In this document: one piece after another, positions 6,702 through 8,556 of the stretch
How positions within the stretch are numbered: position 1 is the stretch's first letter
How the letters are laid out: each line of letters opens with the position of its first letter
NCBI GenBank assembly: GCA_964625175.1
Contig: CAZVAO010000097.1
Location: 1-8,556, forward strand
From: CAZVAO01 sp964625175
GTDB taxonomy: Bacteria; Bacillota; UBA994; PWPR01
DNA: 8,556 nucleotides
Direction of reading: 5' to 3'
Position numbers and translations under genes: made by a program
Notes under the pieces: generated by a model
Database searches by the model: none
Seen by the model: the letters and a program-made list of their open reading frames with translations, nothing else
Told to the model about the DNA's origin: nothing

Positions 6702-6837
6702 TTCTTCTCAGCCAGATACGATTCATCTCTGTTTATGACCAAGGCCTTCAGAGAGCTATCAACTCTTAATGAATTTTATCAGAATTCTCGATTATTGTCC
6801 GAACATACTATGGGTTGGCGTTAATCATCTCTCTATC

Positions 6838-6869
6838 ATTATACTATAAACTATCATTTTATTTGTCAA
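6838..6869 (-). promoter_or_regulatory. Candidate sigma-A promoter for the di-iron gene
   Basis: On the minus strand a perfect TTGACA (6869-6864) is followed by TAGTAT at 17 bases and by a perfect TATAAT (6843-6838) at 20 bases. Transcripts would start near 6830 and carry a leader of about 240 bases. Within that leader AGAGAG and CTCTCT (6829-6834 and 6750-6755) could pair as a closing helix. No known riboswitch class was recognised. A second promoter nearer the gene, below the 6670-6701 hairpin, cannot be excluded. Confidence 0.45.
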
Positions 6870-6926
6870 ATTCTGCGAATTGTTTTGAAAATAGTCATTC
6901 TAATACTGTTTATATTCTGTAATTGT

Positions 6927-7026
6927 NNNNNNNNNNNNNNNNNNNNNNNNNNNNNNNNNNNNNNNNNNNNNNNNNNNNNNNNNNNNNNNNNNNNNNNNNN
7001 NNNNNNNNNNNNNNNNNNNNNNNNNN
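6927..7026. other. Assembly gap of exactly 100 N
   Basis: The run of 100 N is a conventional scaffold gap of unknown true length. The two sides may not be truly adjacent. The right side begins directly in repeat-rich sequence, which is a likely cause of the break. Confidence 0.98.
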
Positions 7027-7163
7027 CCTAATGGTCAGAAAACAACCCATCCATGATGAAGGGTCTCTGAATCTAAAGTGTTGCAAGTAAAAACATTTAC
7101 AAACATCCTACACATACTGTCTTATTAATCATATCCACAGTATAAAAAACTTCTCAACATGAG

Positions 7164-7232
7164 GTATTACCACCCCACTAACGACCTCAAACTTCAGTAA
7201 TCCCGTGGCTCATGAGAATGCGACTAGGTCAA
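7164..7232. repeat. Degenerate repeat, copy A
   Basis: This copy starts GTATTACC and contains CTAACGACCTCAAAC, GTAATCCCGTGGCT and AGGTCAA. These line up with copies B and C. It is the most decayed copy when read as protein on the minus strand (DLVAFS, stop, ATGLLKFEVVS). Together with 7087-7112 it matches the layout of copy C over about 145 bases. Confidence 0.65.
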
Positions 7233-7335
7233 AATATTAAAAGGCTTAAAGAATGATCCAGTACACTGATCATCATAGATTCTTACCCAGATCTGAATTA
7301 CCGAGGAATCCTTTATCAGATTCTAAAAAAGTACA

Positions 7336-7411
7336 GTATTACCATCTCCCATCTCACTAACCACCTCAAGCATCGGTAACCCTGTGGCTTTCAGAATGGC
7401 TTCCAGATCAA
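7336..7411. repeat. Degenerate repeat, copy B
   Basis: This copy shares GTATTACC, CTAACCACCTCAAGC, GGTAACCCTGTGGCTT, CAGAATGGCT and AGATCAA with the other copies. Its minus strand reads openly as LLDLEAILKATGLPMLEVVS. It begins 172 bases after copy A. Confidence 0.65.
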
Positions 7412-7490
7412 GAAGCCGTAAAAATATTCACAAACGTCATACGCCTTTTTGTATTCTTGCCAGCAGCAACCCCAAGATCTCATCTACACA

Positions 7491-7560
7491 GTATTATGTC
7501 ACTCCCTAACAAGCTCAAACGTCGGTAATCCCGTGGCTTCCAGAATGGCTATTAGGTCAA
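7491..7560. repeat. Degenerate repeat, copy C
   Basis: This copy shares GTATTA, CTAACAAGCTCAAAC, CGGTAATCCCGTGGCTT, CAGAATGGCT and AGGTCAA. Its minus strand reads LDLIAILEATGLPTFELVRE and then stops. It begins 155 bases after copy B. The GTAAAAATATTCACAAACG element at 7418-7443 lies 73 bases before it, as its counterpart does before copy A. Confidence 0.65.
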
Positions 7561-7726
7561 GAGTTGTTATCCTATTGGAGCGTTTTGAGGCGAGAGAAAT
7601 GTGGCAAGTTCTAGGCGCGAAGGTTTTTTAAGACGGAATCATACTTCAGTACGTTGGAGTCGAAGAAAAGGCTTCAGCAACAACGAACTTGCCTATTTAT
7701 ATCACTCAAAACAGAGATGGGAGTGT

Positions 7727-7754
7727 TGGGAGCGTCCTTTGAAAGAACCTCCCA
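7727..7754. other. Hairpin TGGGAG/CTCCCA
   Basis: TGGGAG (7727-7732) pairs with CTCCCA (7749-7754), extended inward by about five more pairs with a one-base bulge. Neither side has a convincing T-run, so a terminator role is doubtful. The TGGGAG word is also present at 7718-7723. Confidence 0.35.
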
Positions 7755-7756
7755 CC
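7744..7756. repeat. 13-bp direct repeat, left copy
   Basis: AGAACCTCCCACC here recurs exactly at 7857-7869, followed in both places by AAAA and similar A/T-rich sequence. The right copy carries a seven-base CCTCCCC insertion. Confidence 0.5.
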
Positions 7757-7856
7757 AAAATTATTTATTGAGCAAATGTCATACATATGGTATCCGTTTT
7801 TGAATATTTTTAGCTGCGACGAAGATATGGAGGTGATTGTGGAAGCACATTAGCAC

Positions 7857-7869
7857 AGAACCTCCCACC
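7857..7869. repeat. 13-bp direct repeat, right copy
   Basis: This is an exact copy of 7744-7756. Its similar downstream sequence runs into the last codons of the MATE-like gene, whose stop is at 7888-7890. Confidence 0.5.
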
Positions 7870-7887
7870 CCTCCCCAAAACTACTGA

Positions 7888-8556
7888 CTAAGTAAGCAAA
7901 GACCGCATGCGAGGCCTAGCAAGAATAAAAGCGACGACAGCCTCGACCACATAAGAAGCGACCATACAAACGCCACCTAGAATCGCTCCTGCATCTGGGA
8001 AGAGGCGGCTGAATAGGAATAGTGAAGCCACTAAGCCAATAATATTGGCGCTTTTTGCCAAGGTAATGCCCATGGTGTTTTTATGTTGTAAGAGAATACC
8101 CTCATAGGACTCTGCGGTAAATAGGAAGATCGGTGCGAGCGCCAGTACGGCTAAAGTCTGTATGACGGGTGCTAGTGAATCTGTATCAACGCCAATTAAA
8201 CTGCCAAATGCCCACGTGCCCAATGGCGTATAGGCGATGACCAGCAATAAGATGGTAACGCTCAAGCTGAATGCGATGATAAAACGATTGACACGTTTCC
8301 AAGACAAGGCATCTTTGACGAAAACAACGACGATTTGATGAATGCGAAAACCAATCCCTAGGATCATCCAGGCAAAGCTACGCGCGACGAAGAACGATGA
8401 TATGGCGACTTCGGGATTATTAACACGTGCCAAACCGGCATTAATAGCAGGACTGATAAAGGAACCAATCAACTGAGCGGCGATGAGCGGCAAAAAGAAA
8501 ATCCAGATTTGGCGCACACTCATGCCAGAGCCAGTTTCGGGTCGTGGCGGTAAGGT
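7888..8556 (-). CDS. MATE-like multi-helix membrane protein, 5' end off the window
   Basis: At least 222 codons are open to the right edge of the window. An in-frame ATG at 8523 would give 211 residues but lacks a ribosome site, and eleven in-frame codons precede it (TLPPRPETGSG), so the true start is probably upstream. Six hydrophobic segments are visible, counted from that ATG at about 7-30, 40-68, 81-105, 117-137, 151-172 and 178-202, with basic residues between segments 2 and 3 (VKDALSWKR). The opening RQIWIFFLPLIAAQL and the PAINAGLARVNNPEVAISSF segment resemble a clostridial MatE-like transporter family. Those proteins usually have about 12 helices and over 400 residues, so this is a half-length protein. 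It ends in LARPRMRSLLT and a normal TAG. It could be a stand-alone half transporter or a C-terminally truncated copy. Substrate and direction of transport are unknown. Confidence 0.65.
   Translation of the reverse strand, partial: TLPPRPETGSGMSVRQIWIFFLPLIAAQLIGSFISPAINAGLARVNNPEVAISSFFVARSFAWMILGIGFRIHQIVVVFVKDALSWKRVNRFIIAFSLSVTILLLVIAYTPLGTWAFGSLIGVDTDSLAPVIQTLAVLALAPIFLFTAESYEGILLQHKNTMGITLAKSANIIGLVASLFLFSRLFPDAGAILGGVCMVASYVVEAVVAFILARPRMRSLLT

Larger units (their letters stand above)
7027..7887. other. Gene-free stretch with degenerate repeats
   Basis: No convincing gene lies here. The stretch holds three decayed copies of a block (7164-7232, 7336-7411, 7491-7560), a 26-base partner repeat (7087-7112 and 7418-7443), a hairpin (7727-7754) and a 13-base direct repeat (7744-7756 and 7857-7869). 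Short open stretches occur on both strands but lack ribosome sites and plausible starts. On the minus strand the third copy extends into about 44 open codons without a Met, ending LDLIAILEATGLPTFELVRE. Confidence 0.6.

Noticed and set aside
7087..7560. CRISPR array
   Set aside because: The copies are few, long, degenerate and unevenly spaced (172 and 155 bases), and there are no cas genes.
7449..7631. Plus-strand open frame of 60 codons
   Set aside because: It begins with TTG without a ribosome site and spans repeat copy C. The same DNA gives an equally open minus-strand frame, so neither is convincing.

Overview
The window comes from a low-to-moderate GC anaerobic Firmicute, most likely an amino-acid-fermenting member of the Clostridia. 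This rests on strong AGGAGG-type ribosome sites, a two-subunit 2-oxoacid:ferredoxin oxidoreductase, a rubrerythrin-like di-iron protein and a YwbE-family protein. The genus cannot be fixed from the sequence. Every gene I can support lies on the minus strand, so transcription runs from high to low coordinates.

There are two contigs joined by a run of exactly 100 N (6927-7026). The left contig (1-6926) is a dense catabolic cluster. In transcription order it holds a ferritin-like di-iron protein (6117-6590), the fused gamma-alpha subunit (4345-6012) and the TPP-binding beta subunit (3507-4352) of a 2-oxoacid:ferredoxin oxidoreductase. A strong intrinsic terminator (3366-3406) follows. A second unit then has a class I aminotransferase (2028-3146), a fold-type II PLP threonine/serine dehydratase-like enzyme (1058-2014), an RraA-family aldolase/decarboxylase-like protein (304-1011) and a small YwbE-like protein (3-203).

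Taken together, the left contig looks like an amino-acid degradation module. The aminotransferase and the dehydratase both yield 2-oxoacids from amino or hydroxyamino acids. The oxidoreductase would convert a 2-oxoacid plus CoA to acyl-CoA, CO2 and reduced ferredoxin. The RraA-like protein could cleave or decarboxylate a 4-carbon or larger oxoacid to pyruvate. The di-iron protein may protect the oxygen-sensitive Fe-S/TPP enzyme. The actual substrate is not visible from sequence.

The right contig (7027-8556) begins with about 860 bases that have no convincing gene. They carry three degenerate copies of a roughly 70-76 bp block, part of a longer unit of about 145 bp, in which relics of an open frame can be read on the minus strand. 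It also holds a short hairpin and a 13-bp direct repeat. It ends with a gene for a half-length, six-helix MATE-like membrane protein whose 5' end runs off the window.

The points most worth a second look are four. The oxidoreductase beta subunit has Gln where the family's third cluster cysteine normally sits, with a new Cys 14 residues later. The dehydratase/aminotransferase/RraA grouping may form an undescribed pathway. The di-iron gene has a long, structured leader. The decayed repeat family abuts the assembly gap.
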